NCBI RefSeq assembly: GCF_963677195.1
Contig: NZ_OY781918.1
Location: 62,001 to 126,000, forward strand
Length of the DNA stretch: 64,000 nucleotides
Direction: 5' to 3'
From: an uncultured Marinifilum sp.
GTDB taxonomy: Bacteria; Bacteroidota; Bacteroidia; Bacteroidales; Marinifilaceae
Shown here piece after piece: positions 36,830 through 44,637 of the stretch (position 1 is its first letter; the number at the start of each line of letters is the position of its first letter). A program made the translations under genes and the position numbers. Under the pieces are notes generated by a model. The model searched no databases. It saw only the letters and a list, made by a program, of their open reading frames with translations, and had not been told where the DNA came from.

Positions 36830-37849
36830 TTATTTCTCTGAAACAGAATCGTCAGGGTTTTTATAATCAGAAAATGCAAAATTAATATATCCTTTGGCAG
36901 GAAGTGTAATTTCATACTCTTTTTTATACTTATTCGTAAGATAAGCTTTTCTCAACCAAGGATTAAAATACTTTAATATCTTATAATTTACCCCATTTTC
37001 TTTGGCAAATACAGCAAAATCTTTAACTGGAGTTTTAATTTTTATTTTCCGGGTAGGAATTCGCTCATATAAATCGGACTCTCTGTATTTAAATCCATAC
37101 TGAGCAGCATTCTCCATTATCATTTTAATAGCTAGAATTCGATAAACATACCGACCAGTTTCTTCTCCTAATAATAAATCGTAATAATTACCTGCATCCT
37201 GAAGTTTTAGCTGTTTATCTATAAACCTTCGACCAGCATTATACGATGCAGCCACTAAAGTCCAGCTTCCATATTTTTTATACGATTGATTTAAGTACTT
37301 ACAAGCTGCATCTGTAGCTTTTTCAATATTATACCTTTCATCTACCTCCGACGAAACTTCCAACTTGTAATCTTTAGCGGTTCCGCTCATAAATTGCCAA
37401 ATACCAACAGCTCCTGCAGGAGATTTAATGGTAGGTATCAATCCACTTTCAATTAATGCCAGATATTTAAAATCATCGGGAATATTATTTTCTTTTAAAA
37501 TTGGCTCAATAATTGGAAAAAATCTATTCGATCGCTTTAAAAACAATAAAGTTTGCGACTGCCAGTAGGTATTCACCAGTAATTCTCTATCGAGAGATTC
37601 CTTAACATCCCAACGCTGCAAAGGGATGGTTTCCCCTCCAAAGGTTATATTTTCGGGAGTCTTAAGTGCATATACATTATAACGACTCATGTATTCACTA
37701 TTGGCAGGACCTTTTTCATGATCGGCCACTGTTGAGTAATTAAACAATTGAGCTGTAAAATAAATTCCACCTAAAACAACAATTAAAACAATTAACTTTT
37801 TAAATATATTATATATAGTCACGCTTGTATTTTTTTTTATGATTTTCAA
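36830..37849 (-). CDS. Membrane-anchored lytic transglycosylase (SLT domain)
   Basis: 339 residues. One N-terminal membrane helix (about 16-34, LIVLIVVLGGIYFTAQLF) leaves the rest in the periplasm. The SLT-type lysozyme-like domain (about 110-250) carries the catalytic Glu in FKYLALIESGL, then SPAGAVGIWQFMSGTAKDYKLEV, and AASYNAGRRFI. It cleaves peptidoglycan glycan strands between MurNAc and GlcNAc with 1,6-anhydro product. A C-terminal segment (NGVNYKILKYFNPWLRKAYL) resembles a LysM-like or MltD tail. The start is uncertain: TTG at 37849 or GTG at 37822; both keep the membrane helix. Upstream of uvrA in the same direction. Confidence 0.88.
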   Translation of the reverse strand: MKIIKKNTSVTIYNIFKKLIVLIVVLGGIYFTAQLFNYSTVADHEKGPANSEYMSRYNVYALKTPENITFGGETIPLQRWDVKESLDRELLVNTYWQSQTLLFLKRSNRFFPIIEPILKENNIPDDFKYLALIESGLIPTIKSPAGAVGIWQFMSGTAKDYKLEVSSEVDERYNIEKATDAACKYLNQSYKKYGSWTLVAASYNAGRRFIDKQLKLQDAGNYYDLLLGEETGRYVYRILAIKMIMENAAQYGFKYRESDLYERIPTRKIKIKTPVKDFAVFAKENGVNYKILKYFNPWLRKAYLTNKYKKEYEITLPAKGYINFAFSDYKNPDDSVSEK

Positions 37850-38070
37850 AAGTATATGATTCTACTGTATTTTGGGAATAAAAGTTTTCTTTTTACATCT
37901 CTTTACATGATAAAAATTCATCATTTTATCAACAATTACTATTTGCACATAAAAACAATTCTAAAAGCACATGAAAAATTAGCCATTATTAGCAATAAAT
38001 TAAAGCAACAAAACCTATTATTCTTCGTTAAATGATTATATTGGTCTTGACCAGTCTTTAACTTTAACCT
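37850..38070. other. AT-rich divergent intergenic segment
   Basis: About 220 bp between the divergent transglycosylase and lipoprotein genes. A TACTTTTG -7-like element (minus strand, 37847-37854) overlaps the TTG start candidate of the transglycosylase. One isolated TTATCAACA is present. Nothing else recognisable. Confidence 0.35.
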
Positions 38071-38829
38071 ATGCAAAACCGTATCCTACTTATTCTTATA
38101 GTTGGGACATGCTTTTTTTATGCATGCGACAGTGAGACTACTGCGGATTTTCCTACTCAAATAATTCAGGATTCACACATTTCAGATTCCATTTTTAATA
38201 TTTTACTAGATGATGCAAAACTAATTTGTCTGGATTTTTACACTAATGAAGAAATGGAGGAATTGCAAAATATTGAAATTAAAGAATCTCATATTGCTCC
38301 CATTTTAGCCGCATTACAAATTGTTTATATTGATTCTGTTTCTATTCCTGCTTTGGCCATTAAAGAATATGATATTCATGCTCTTTGCCACCAACAGCTA
38401 CATCAAAGTTATCTAGAAATAGACACCTCGAGTTTGTATCTTAAAAACTGGCATCGATATGGTTTTTCTAATCACCTAGAGTTAGATCAAATTATTGATA
38501 GATTCGATTTAAAATTAGATTCCATTCGCAAAGAAAACTATTCTGTTAATTCTGATAATGGAATTAACCATTTAGCTCTGGCAAATCAGCTTAAAAAATT
38601 CTCTTTTATTAAAAATGCCGAATCTTCAAATTGTATTGGCGATGGATCGCATATTGAAATATTATTTTTCGAGGCAGATTATATCCATCTTATATACAGC
38701 TACGGGTGGGGCGATTGTCCTTCGGGTTGCATTAACCGGCATTATTGGGAACTAGGCATACATGGTACTGGTTTGGTCGAAATTATAGATGAATCGGGAA
38801 AAGATCTTCCCAAAAAAGCATCACTTTAA
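38071..38829 (+). CDS. Lipoprotein of unknown function with a WGDCPSGC motif
   Basis: 252 residues. The signal MQNRILLILIVGTCFFYAC gives a lipoprotein Cys near 19. The mature part has no known catalytic motif. Notable is the C-terminal block IHLIYSYGWGDCPSGCINRHYWELGIH, a compact Gly-Trp-Asp-Cys-Pro-x-Gly-Cys motif followed by aromatic residues. I associate it with uncharacterised Bacteroidota surface proteins but cannot name a family. It includes three other Cys (LICLDF, ALCHQQ, SSNCIGDG). Its last codons lie inside the terminator shared with the convergent aminotransferase gene. Confidence 0.65.
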   Translation: MQNRILLILIVGTCFFYACDSETTADFPTQIIQDSHISDSIFNILLDDAKLICLDFYTNEEMEELQNIEIKESHIAPILAALQIVYIDSVSIPALAIKEYDIHALCHQQLHQSYLEIDTSSLYLKNWHRYGFSNHLELDQIIDRFDLKLDSIRKENYSVNSDNGINHLALANQLKKFSFIKNAESSNCIGDGSHIEILFFEADYIHLIYSYGWGDCPSGCINRHYWELGIHGTGLVEIIDESGKDLPKKASL

Positions 38830-38842
38830 AATGATGCTTTTG
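38814..38842. terminator. Bidirectional terminator overlapping a stop codon
   Basis: AAAAGCATCA pairs with TGATGCTTTT across an 8-nt loop. The left arm is the last coding triplets of the lipoprotein gene. It serves both convergent genes. Confidence 0.8.
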
Positions 38843-38846
38843 ATGC

Positions 38847-39950
38847 TTATAGCAGATTAAAATAATCGACTAATTTATGATGTGGAACCGACACACAAAT
38901 CCTTGAATATTTAGATGCATATTCCTTTTTATCGCGTGTAAAATAACTTAAGGATACGCTACCAATTCGGGCATTAAATAAGTCTTCCTCCGATTTATTT
39001 ACAATCACAAAAATTCCAATTGGCTCCGAATCTTTATAAAACTCTTCTGCCAAAAGACCTTTCGCTTTAAGATATTCAATATTCTTACGAATACCTTCTG
39101 TTGTTGTTTTCTTAAAGTCGTTCATTACTTTTTGTCCTTTCTCAGAACTTAAAAGTTGTGCAACCAATAATTGTGAAAATGCATTTATTCCATTTGTTGC
39201 ATACATCAAACGAATGCCAAGCTCATTCATAAACTCTTGATTAGAACAATGCACAAAGCCTAGTCGTTGTCCACTTAATCCTACCGACTTACTAAAACTC
39301 TCAACAATAATTACATTCTGAAAAGCACTTAATTTTTGAAAAAAATGGTCTTCTTCTCCACAAAAAATTCTTCGGTAAGGACAATCAATAATAACAGTAG
39401 CTCCAATTTCATCAAGAATTTTAACTGTTTTTAATAATTTCTCATCGGTTTGCTTGTCGCCAATTGGATTGTTAGGATCACAAATTACAACAGCCGAATT
39501 TTTATAATGTAAGCTGTCACTTTGTAGTTCGTTTAAGTTTTTATAAGTCTGAGATTTAACATTACGTATTGTCATAAGCTGCACATAAGATCCCCAATAA
39601 TATTCGGGCAAACATATTTGATCCACGTTTAAAGTTTGAAAAACCAAATCGAGAGCAGACATTCCACCTCCGCAAACCGCAATATTCTCTATATGTGAAG
39701 TATTCCCAAAATAATGCTGATTAATAGCAGATAACAACTCCTGCCTTCCTTTTGCCGGAGGATAAACCTGCATTTGGTTGGTATTAAAATCCATATCTTT
39801 TACCACCGTATTTAAATCGATACTACAAACCGAATTTACACCTCTGTTTAGTAATAAAAATTCCTGATTTGTTTCTTTACATATTTTTCTAATTCGTTCG
39901 CCGATTCCAACTATAGCCGAATATTTAGCACCACTTTTATTAATTTTCAT
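38847..39950 (-). CDS. PLP-dependent aminotransferase, class I/II
   Basis: 367 residues, fold type I. The PLP Lys lies in IIVESFSKSVGLSGQRLGF; the Asn/Asp/Tyr contacts are in VVICDPNNPIGDK and IIDCPYRRIF. The N-terminal part has VYPPAKGRQELLSAINQHYFG and VCGGGMSALDLVFQTL. The family covers aspartate and aromatic aminotransferases; this member is somewhat short at the N-terminus and its substrate is not clear. It is divergent from a PatB-like gene 119 bases away, so the two enzymes may act on related amino acids, though that is inference. Confidence 0.88.
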   Translation of the reverse strand: MKINKSGAKYSAIVGIGERIRKICKETNQEFLLLNRGVNSVCSIDLNTVVKDMDFNTNQMQVYPPAKGRQELLSAINQHYFGNTSHIENIAVCGGGMSALDLVFQTLNVDQICLPEYYWGSYVQLMTIRNVKSQTYKNLNELQSDSLHYKNSAVVICDPNNPIGDKQTDEKLLKTVKILDEIGATVIIDCPYRRIFCGEEDHFFQKLSAFQNVIIVESFSKSVGLSGQRLGFVHCSNQEFMNELGIRLMYATNGINAFSQLLVAQLLSSEKGQKVMNDFKKTTTEGIRKNIEYLKAKGLLAEEFYKDSEPIGIFVIVNKSEEDLFNARIGSVSLSYFTRDKKEYASKYSRICVSVPHHKLVDYFNLL

Positions 39951-40069
39951 GTTTATATTTAAGTTTTTTGCTAATTAAGTTAGCTTAATTAATAATCGCA
40001 AATTTATTACTCTGCTATAAAGACTCTACATTTTTTTATAAATTCACTTTTTCTCAAAAATATAAGCAA

Positions 40070-41248
40070 ATGAAATATAATTTCGACGAAATAATTAAAC
40101 GTAAGAGTTCCAATTCGATAAAATACGACAAGCTTAAAGAATACTTCGGAAAAGAAGACTTACTTCCCTTTTGGGTTGCCGATACCGATTTTAAAGTTCC
40201 AACTTGCATTTCGAATGCAATTATTAAACGTGCCAAACATGAAATTTATGGATACTCGTTTAGAGGAGAAAACTGCATTAAAAGCGTTCAAAATTGGCTC
40301 AAAACCAGACACAACTGGAAAATAGATAAAGAATGGATTTCTTCTAGCCCTGGAGTCGTAACTGCACTTTCTTTACTTTTAATGAGCTTAACCGAAAAAG
40401 GAGATAAAATTGCTGTGCAACCTCCAGTTTACCATCCTTTTTTTCATGTAGTAAATGATACAGAACGCACTTTGGTTCAAAATCCTTTAACAAGAACAAA
40501 GACAGGATATGAAATGGACTTTGATAATCTGGAAGAGCTAGCAAAAGAAGGATTACAGGCTATAATCATTAGCAATCCACACAATCCTGTTGGAAGAGTT
40601 TGGACAAAAGAAGAGCTTTTAAAATTAGGCGAAATTGCAAAAAAATACGACTTTTTAATTATCTCAGATGAGATACATCAAGATTTAATTTACAAAACTC
40701 ATAAGCATATTCCTATATCGTCACTTTCTGATGATCTTGCACAAAGAACAATTACCTGTATTGCACCATCGAAAACATTTAATGTTGCAGGTTTGGCCAG
40801 CTCCATAATTATTATTCCAAATCGAAAGCTAAAGAACACTTATGAAAAACTATTAAATGCCATGCATTTGAACTCTGGCAATTTGTTTGGACACATTGCC
40901 ATGCAGGCAGGTTATGAACAGGGGGCTGAGTGGCTCGATCAACTAATGGACTATCTTCAAGGAAATGTTGAGTTTGTTAGAGAATATTTGAAAGAAAACA
41001 TTCCAGAAATTAAATTGTCAGAACCAGAAGCCACCTATTTACTTTGGTTGGATTGCAGAAAACTGGGCTTATCTTCTGAAAAATTAAATCGTTTATTTAT
41101 TGATACTGCTGAAGTAGCCTTAAACAAAGGAACAACTTTTGGGAAAGAAGGGGAAGGATACATGAGGTTGAACATAGGATGTCCTAAGTCTGTACTAAAA
41201 AAAGGATTGGAAAAAATTAAAAAAGCGGTTAAAAATACAGAACTGTAA
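40070..41248 (+). CDS. patB: MalY/PatB-family cystathionine beta-lyase-like aminotransferase
   Basis: 392 residues. The MalY/PatB subgroup is shown by LLPFWVADTDFKVPTCISNAIIKRAKHEIYGYSF, SSSPGVVTALSLLL, PPVYHPFFHVV, SNPHNPVGRVW, ISDEIHQDLIY and the PLP Lys in APSKTFNVAGL. These enzymes cleave cystathionine or cysteine S-conjugates to a thiol, pyruvate and ammonia. No signal peptide. Divergent from the other PLP enzyme; followed after 110 bases by a hairpin and then an EamA transporter with its own promoter. Confidence 0.92.
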   Translation: MKYNFDEIIKRKSSNSIKYDKLKEYFGKEDLLPFWVADTDFKVPTCISNAIIKRAKHEIYGYSFRGENCIKSVQNWLKTRHNWKIDKEWISSSPGVVTALSLLLMSLTEKGDKIAVQPPVYHPFFHVVNDTERTLVQNPLTRTKTGYEMDFDNLEELAKEGLQAIIISNPHNPVGRVWTKEELLKLGEIAKKYDFLIISDEIHQDLIYKTHKHIPISSLSDDLAQRTITCIAPSKTFNVAGLASSIIIIPNRKLKNTYEKLLNAMHLNSGNLFGHIAMQAGYEQGAEWLDQLMDYLQGNVEFVREYLKENIPEIKLSEPEATYLLWLDCRKLGLSSEKLNRLFIDTAEVALNKGTTFGKEGEGYMRLNIGCPKSVLKKGLEKIKKAVKNTEL

Positions 41249-41358
41249 GCAATAGAATTCCTATTTTTTCGATTTGCAAAAAATCAGTCCAATTGTAAAA
41301 CAATTTTATCTACAATTAATTTTCTGTAAACAGCAACAATCTGCTTTATAATAACTGT

Positions 41359-41394
41359 AAGCCCGGCTCTACGAGTTCCGGGTTTCACTTTTTG
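41359..41394 (+). terminator. Terminator of the PatB-like gene
   Basis: AAGCCCGG pairs with CCGGGTTT around an 11-nt loop and is followed by T-rich sequence (41386-41394). Confidence 0.75.
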
Positions 41395-41421
41395 TTCTCA
41401 ACTTTATTTCCAGTACTTTCG
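41391..41421 (+). promoter_or_regulatory. Promoter of the second EamA gene
   Basis: TTTG (41391-41394), 19-bp spacer, TACTTTCG (41414-41421), 20 bases before the ATG at 41442. The -33 element overlaps the terminator T tract. Confidence 0.6.
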
Positions 41422-41441
41422 CAATCTCAATTAATCGCACT

Positions 41442-42314
41442 ATGTACTGGAAAAAACCTTGGTTTCAACTCACTATCCTCATTCTTTTAGCCTTTGTTTG
41501 GGGAAGCTCTTTTATTCTAATGAAAATTGGCTTAAAAAGCTTTAGCAGCGAACAAGCAGCCGGAATTCGTATACTGCTTGCATCGCTTGTTCTACTACCC
41601 TATTCCATTAAAAATTTAAAATTTCTACAGAGAAAAGATATACCCGGACTTTTAATAGCTGGATTTATCGGAAGTTTTATACCTGCATTTTTATTTACCA
41701 AAGCACAAACTCAGATCGATAGTGCTCTAGCTGGCATGCTAAACTCTTTAACTCCTTTATTTACAATGCTGATAGGAGTTTTATTTTTTAAAACTAAATT
41801 TAAATGGCTGCAGTCAGCAGGCTTACTAGTTGGTTTAATTGGTGCTCTTGGTCTGATAAGCTCTGGAAAAGAACTAAACACAAGCAATATTAACAATTAC
41901 GCACTACTTATTGTTTTGGCAACAACTTTTTATGGAATTAATATCAATACCATAAAAGCAAAATTATCACATTTATCAGGAGTACAAATCACCTCTCTGT
42001 CCTTTTTCTTTACAGGTCCGGCAGCACTTATTTATTTAATAACAACAGACTTTCAACCTGTTTTTGCAGTATCAAATTGGCCGATTCATTTTCTTGCCTT
42101 AGCAGCTCTAGGAATAATTGGTACAGCCATAGCAATGTTGTTAATGAACAGCTTAATCAGGCATATTTCGGCTGTTTATGCCTCTTCTGTAACTTATATT
42201 ATACCAATATTTGCCATTTTCTGGGGAATTCTGGATGGTGAAAACATAAGCATTTTACATTTGGTTTGCATGTCGCTTATTTTGTTGGGCGTTTATTTGA
42301 TCAACAAAAAATAG
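41442..42314 (+). CDS. EamA/DMT-family transporter
   Basis: 290 residues, ten membrane helices in two EamA repeats (first: LLAFVWGSSFILMKIGLKSFSSEQAAGIRILLASLVLLP; second begins LLIVLATTFYGININTIKAKLSHLSG). Only weakly similar to the other EamA protein in the window. Probably an inner-membrane metabolite exporter. Located after PatB in the same direction, so amino-acid or thiol export is a guess only. Confidence 0.87.
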   Translation: MYWKKPWFQLTILILLAFVWGSSFILMKIGLKSFSSEQAAGIRILLASLVLLPYSIKNLKFLQRKDIPGLLIAGFIGSFIPAFLFTKAQTQIDSALAGMLNSLTPLFTMLIGVLFFKTKFKWLQSAGLLVGLIGALGLISSGKELNTSNINNYALLIVLATTFYGININTIKAKLSHLSGVQITSLSFFFTGPAALIYLITTDFQPVFAVSNWPIHFLALAALGIIGTAIAMLLMNSLIRHISAVYASSVTYIIPIFAIFWGILDGENISILHLVCMSLILLGVYLINKK

Positions 42315-42491
42315 TTATTTAAAACTTGTTTATAAAGTAAACTTAACACCGTAATTATCCGGCACATCATTCAAACAGAGATTAAAATATTATATTTTAA
42401 ATACGATAACTTTCTCTTTTATTCACATTTAGTTTATTGCAACAATTATTTCTAAATTTGCGCCAGTTAAAACCAAAAATAAATTGTTCCG

Positions 42492-43103
42492 ATGTTCTTA
42501 AAAAAATTAGATCAGCATTTACTGGAAGCACTTGAAGATATTGGCTTCGAATCTCCTACCAAAGTTCAAAAATCGAGTATCTCAAAAATTAAAAGCGGTG
42601 CCGACTTAATTGTACGAGCTGATGAAAAAAGCGGAAAATCGAGCACCATTGCAATTAGTGTAATCCAACAACTTAAATCGGAATTTGAAGATGTTCCAAG
42701 AGCAATTGTTGTGGTGGCTAGCCGAGAAAAAGCAATTGAGATGAAAGAGCAGTTTCTTGAGTTAGGGAAAAATACCGACTTACGTGTTTTTAGCGAAGGA
42801 GATGCTGGCAACTTGCTAGATTTACGCGATAAAGTTTATGCTGGCTCGGATGTAGTAATCGCCACGGCCAAAAAATTTAACGAGCTCTATTCAAACAGCG
42901 GAATCAACTTAAATAGATTAAAGATGTTTATTGTTGATGATGCAGAAATGATTATGCGTGATCAAATACTATCAGAAATTAATCGCTTATCTCCATACAT
43001 TCCCAAATCGCAAAGAATTGTTTTTTGTAGTAAAATCACTAAACAAATGGGTAATTTCAGTGAAGAATACATGAATTTCCCTGCAATTCTTGATATTACA
43101 TAA
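42492..43103 (+). CDS. Stand-alone N-terminal half of a DEAD-box helicase, degenerate motifs
   Basis: 203 residues, covering just the first RecA-like domain of DEAD-box proteins; the C-terminal helicase domain is absent. The Q motif (FESPTKVQ, Gln26) is intact. Motif I is ADEKSGKSS (43-51), keeping GKS. Motif II is DDAE (149-152) rather than DEAD. Motif III is SKI (180-182) rather than SAT. The frame ends normally, with a stop and then a terminator, so this is not an obvious truncation by frameshift. ATP binding is possible, unwinding unlikely. A TAAATTTG element (42453-42460) lies 31 bases before the ATG. Its last 76 bases are copied again at 43848. Confidence 0.82.
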   Translation: MFLKKLDQHLLEALEDIGFESPTKVQKSSISKIKSGADLIVRADEKSGKSSTIAISVIQQLKSEFEDVPRAIVVVASREKAIEMKEQFLELGKNTDLRVFSEGDAGNLLDLRDKVYAGSDVVIATAKKFNELYSNSGINLNRLKMFIVDDAEMIMRDQILSEINRLSPYIPKSQRIVFCSKITKQMGNFSEEYMNFPAILDIT

Positions 43104-43104
43104 T

Positions 43105-43135
43105 AAAAAAAGCCTCCAGAAAAAACTGGAGGCTC
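43105..43135 (-). terminator. Terminator of dps copy 1
   Basis: Minus strand AGCCTCCAG, six-T loop, CTGGAGGCT, then seven T. Perfect 9-bp stem. It also serves the convergent half-helicase gene. Confidence 0.9.
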
Positions 43136-43155
43136 ATTATAAAAAGTGTTTATTG

Positions 43156-43635
43156 TTATTTTAAAAATGCCTTAAACATCCAATTTAATTTTTCCAAATT
43201 AGACACATAAGCTGGTAACATATCTAAGGTACCCTCGTCTTCATTTTCGTTGGCAATGGCAATTACATCTTTTACCTTCTCAATAATAATATTGTGAGCC
43301 TTAATTACTTGCTCAACCATTTCGCTTCCCGAGCAGTTTGCATTTGCTTCTGCAATACTCGAAATGGCTACATAATCAGAAAAGTTGCCTAAAGGTTGTC
43401 CATTTAATGTTAAAATACGCTCTGCAATTTCATCTACCTGTTCGCTGGCATCGGTATATAATTCTTCAAATTTTGTATGCAACTGAAAAAATGAATTTCC
43501 TTTTACATTCCAGTGAAAATTTCTTAGGTTCTGATAATACAACTGGTAATTTGCCAATAAAATTTGAAGTTGTTCTATTTCTCTTTCATTTGCTGATAAT
43601 TCAACTACTGCCTGATTTTCTTTTACTTTTGTCAT
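43156..43635 (-). CDS. dps: Dps-family DNA-binding/ferritin-like protein, copy 1
   Basis: 159 residues. Dps forms a 12-subunit shell that oxidises ferrous iron with peroxide, stores it, and protects DNA. The inter-subunit ferroxidase site is visible in LRNFHWNVKGNSFFQLHTKFEELYTDASEQVDEIAERIL (His, His, Asp, Glu). The N-terminus MTKVKENQ is short and weakly basic, so DNA binding is uncertain. The protein is identical in all 159 residues to that of copy 2. A possible -7 element (GATATTTG, minus strand, 43681-43688) lies in the leader, which is also duplicated. Confidence 0.95.
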   Translation of the reverse strand: MTKVKENQAVVELSANEREIEQLQILLANYQLYYQNLRNFHWNVKGNSFFQLHTKFEELYTDASEQVDEIAERILTLNGQPLGNFSDYVAISSIAEANANCSGSEMVEQVIKAHNIIIEKVKDVIAIANENEDEGTLDMLPAYVSNLEKLNWMFKAFLK

Positions 43636-43734
43636 GATATTTGTTTTTTTATAATTATTGTTTTTTGTTTTTCTGTACTACAAATATCGATAAGATAAAA
43701 TTACTATTTTTTATAGATGTATAAGTTTTTGTTA

Positions 43735-43847
43735 TTTAAAATAATCCTACTCCTTTGTGTATAAATTCTATATCTCATTATCAACTAATAATTATCTTCA
43801 TAAATTACTATCTGATATTAAATTCCAGAAAAATAAATTAGTCTTTC
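43735..43847. other. 113-bp spacer between the two duplicated blocks
   Basis: AT-rich, no gene seen. It has no counterpart after copy 2, where the sequence diverges right after TTGTTAT. Confidence 0.5.
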
Positions 43848-43926
43848 TAGTAAAATCACTAAACAAATGGGTAATTTCAGTGAAGAATACATGAATTTCC
43901 CTTTAATTCTTGATATTACAGAATAA
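43848..43926 (+). pseudogene. Duplicated 3' fragment of the half-helicase gene
   Basis: Encodes SKITKQMGNFSEEYMNFP and a few more residues in frame, matching the last 25 codons of the half-helicase with one substitution (Ala to Leu) and one added codon before the stop. No start or promoter. It is a passenger of the dps duplication. Confidence 0.85.
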
Positions 43927-43955
43927 AAAAAGCCTCCAGAAAAAACTGGAAGCTC
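43925..43955 (-). terminator. Terminator of dps copy 2
   Basis: Same hairpin as for copy 1, with one base change that turns a C-G pair into a G-U pair. Confidence 0.85.
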
Positions 43956-43975
43956 ATTATAAAAAGTGTTTATTG

Positions 43976-44455
43976 TTATTTTAAAAATGCCTTAAACATC
44001 CAATTTAATTTTTCCAAATTAGACACATAAGCTGGTAACATATCTAAGGTACCCTCGTCTTCATTTTCGTTGGCAATGGCAATTACATCTTTTACCTTCT
44101 CAATAATAATATTGTGAGCCTTAATTACTTGCTCAACCATTTCGCTTCCCGAGCAGTTTGCATTTGCTTCTGCAATACTCGAAATAGCTACATAATCAGA
44201 AAAGTTGCCTAAAGGTTGTCCATTTAATGTTAAAATACGCTCTGCAATTTCATCTACCTGTTCGCTAGCATCGGTATATAATTCTTCAAATTTTGTATGC
44301 AACTGAAAAAATGAATTTCCTTTTACATTCCAGTGAAAATTTCTTAGGTTCTGATAATACAACTGGTAATTTGCCAATAAAATTTGAAGTTGTTCTATTT
44401 CTCTTTCATTTGCTGATAATTCAACTACTGCCTGATTTTCTTTTACTTTTGTCAT
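43976..44455 (-). CDS. dps: Dps-family DNA-binding/ferritin-like protein, copy 2
   Basis: 159 residues, identical in sequence to copy 1; the few base differences in the coding region are synonymous. It keeps the same leader with the GATATTTG element, so both copies should be expressed alike unless sequence beyond 44554 matters. Divergence is limited to third positions and flanks, which suggests a recent duplication or ongoing gene conversion. Confidence 0.95.
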   Translation of the reverse strand: MTKVKENQAVVELSANEREIEQLQILLANYQLYYQNLRNFHWNVKGNSFFQLHTKFEELYTDASEQVDEIAERILTLNGQPLGNFSDYVAISSIAEANANCSGSEMVEQVIKAHNIIIEKVKDVIAIANENEDEGTLDMLPAYVSNLEKLNWMFKAFLK

Positions 44456-44581
44456 GATATTTGTTTTTTTATAATTATTGTTTTTTGTTTTTCTGTACTA
44501 CAAATATCGATAAGATGAAATTACTATTTTTTATAGATGTATAAGTTTTTGTTATGAGCTAATTTCATGATTATATCCTAC

Positions 44582-44613
44582 AAAAAAAGAATCTCAAAAA
44601 TGAGATTCTTTTC
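44582..44613. terminator. Terminator of the PepC-like gene
   Basis: AAAGAATCTCA, short A-rich loop, TGAGATTCTTT with A and T runs outside. Confidence 0.88.
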
Positions 44614-44637
44614 CTTAATTATTTTTTCATTATACCA

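Larger units (their letters stand above)
43028..43734. repeat. Direct repeat, copy 1 (helicase tail, terminator, dps, dps leader)
   Basis: About 707 bp nearly identical to 43848-44554, offset exactly 820 bp. I count only a handful of base differences. Confidence 0.95.
43848..44554. repeat. Direct repeat, copy 2
   Basis: Partner of 43028-43734. Differences include single bases near 43901, 43920, 43952, 44187, 44268 and 44517; none changes the Dps protein. Confidence 0.95.

Noticed and set aside
37926-37934. Another TTATCAACA site before the lipoprotein gene
   Set aside because: Isolated; one such match is expected by chance in AT-rich DNA and is not part of a cluster.
42315-42491. Riboswitch before the half-helicase gene
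   Set aside because: Only a promoter-like TAAATTTG element and AT-rich sequence; no conserved aptamer core seen.
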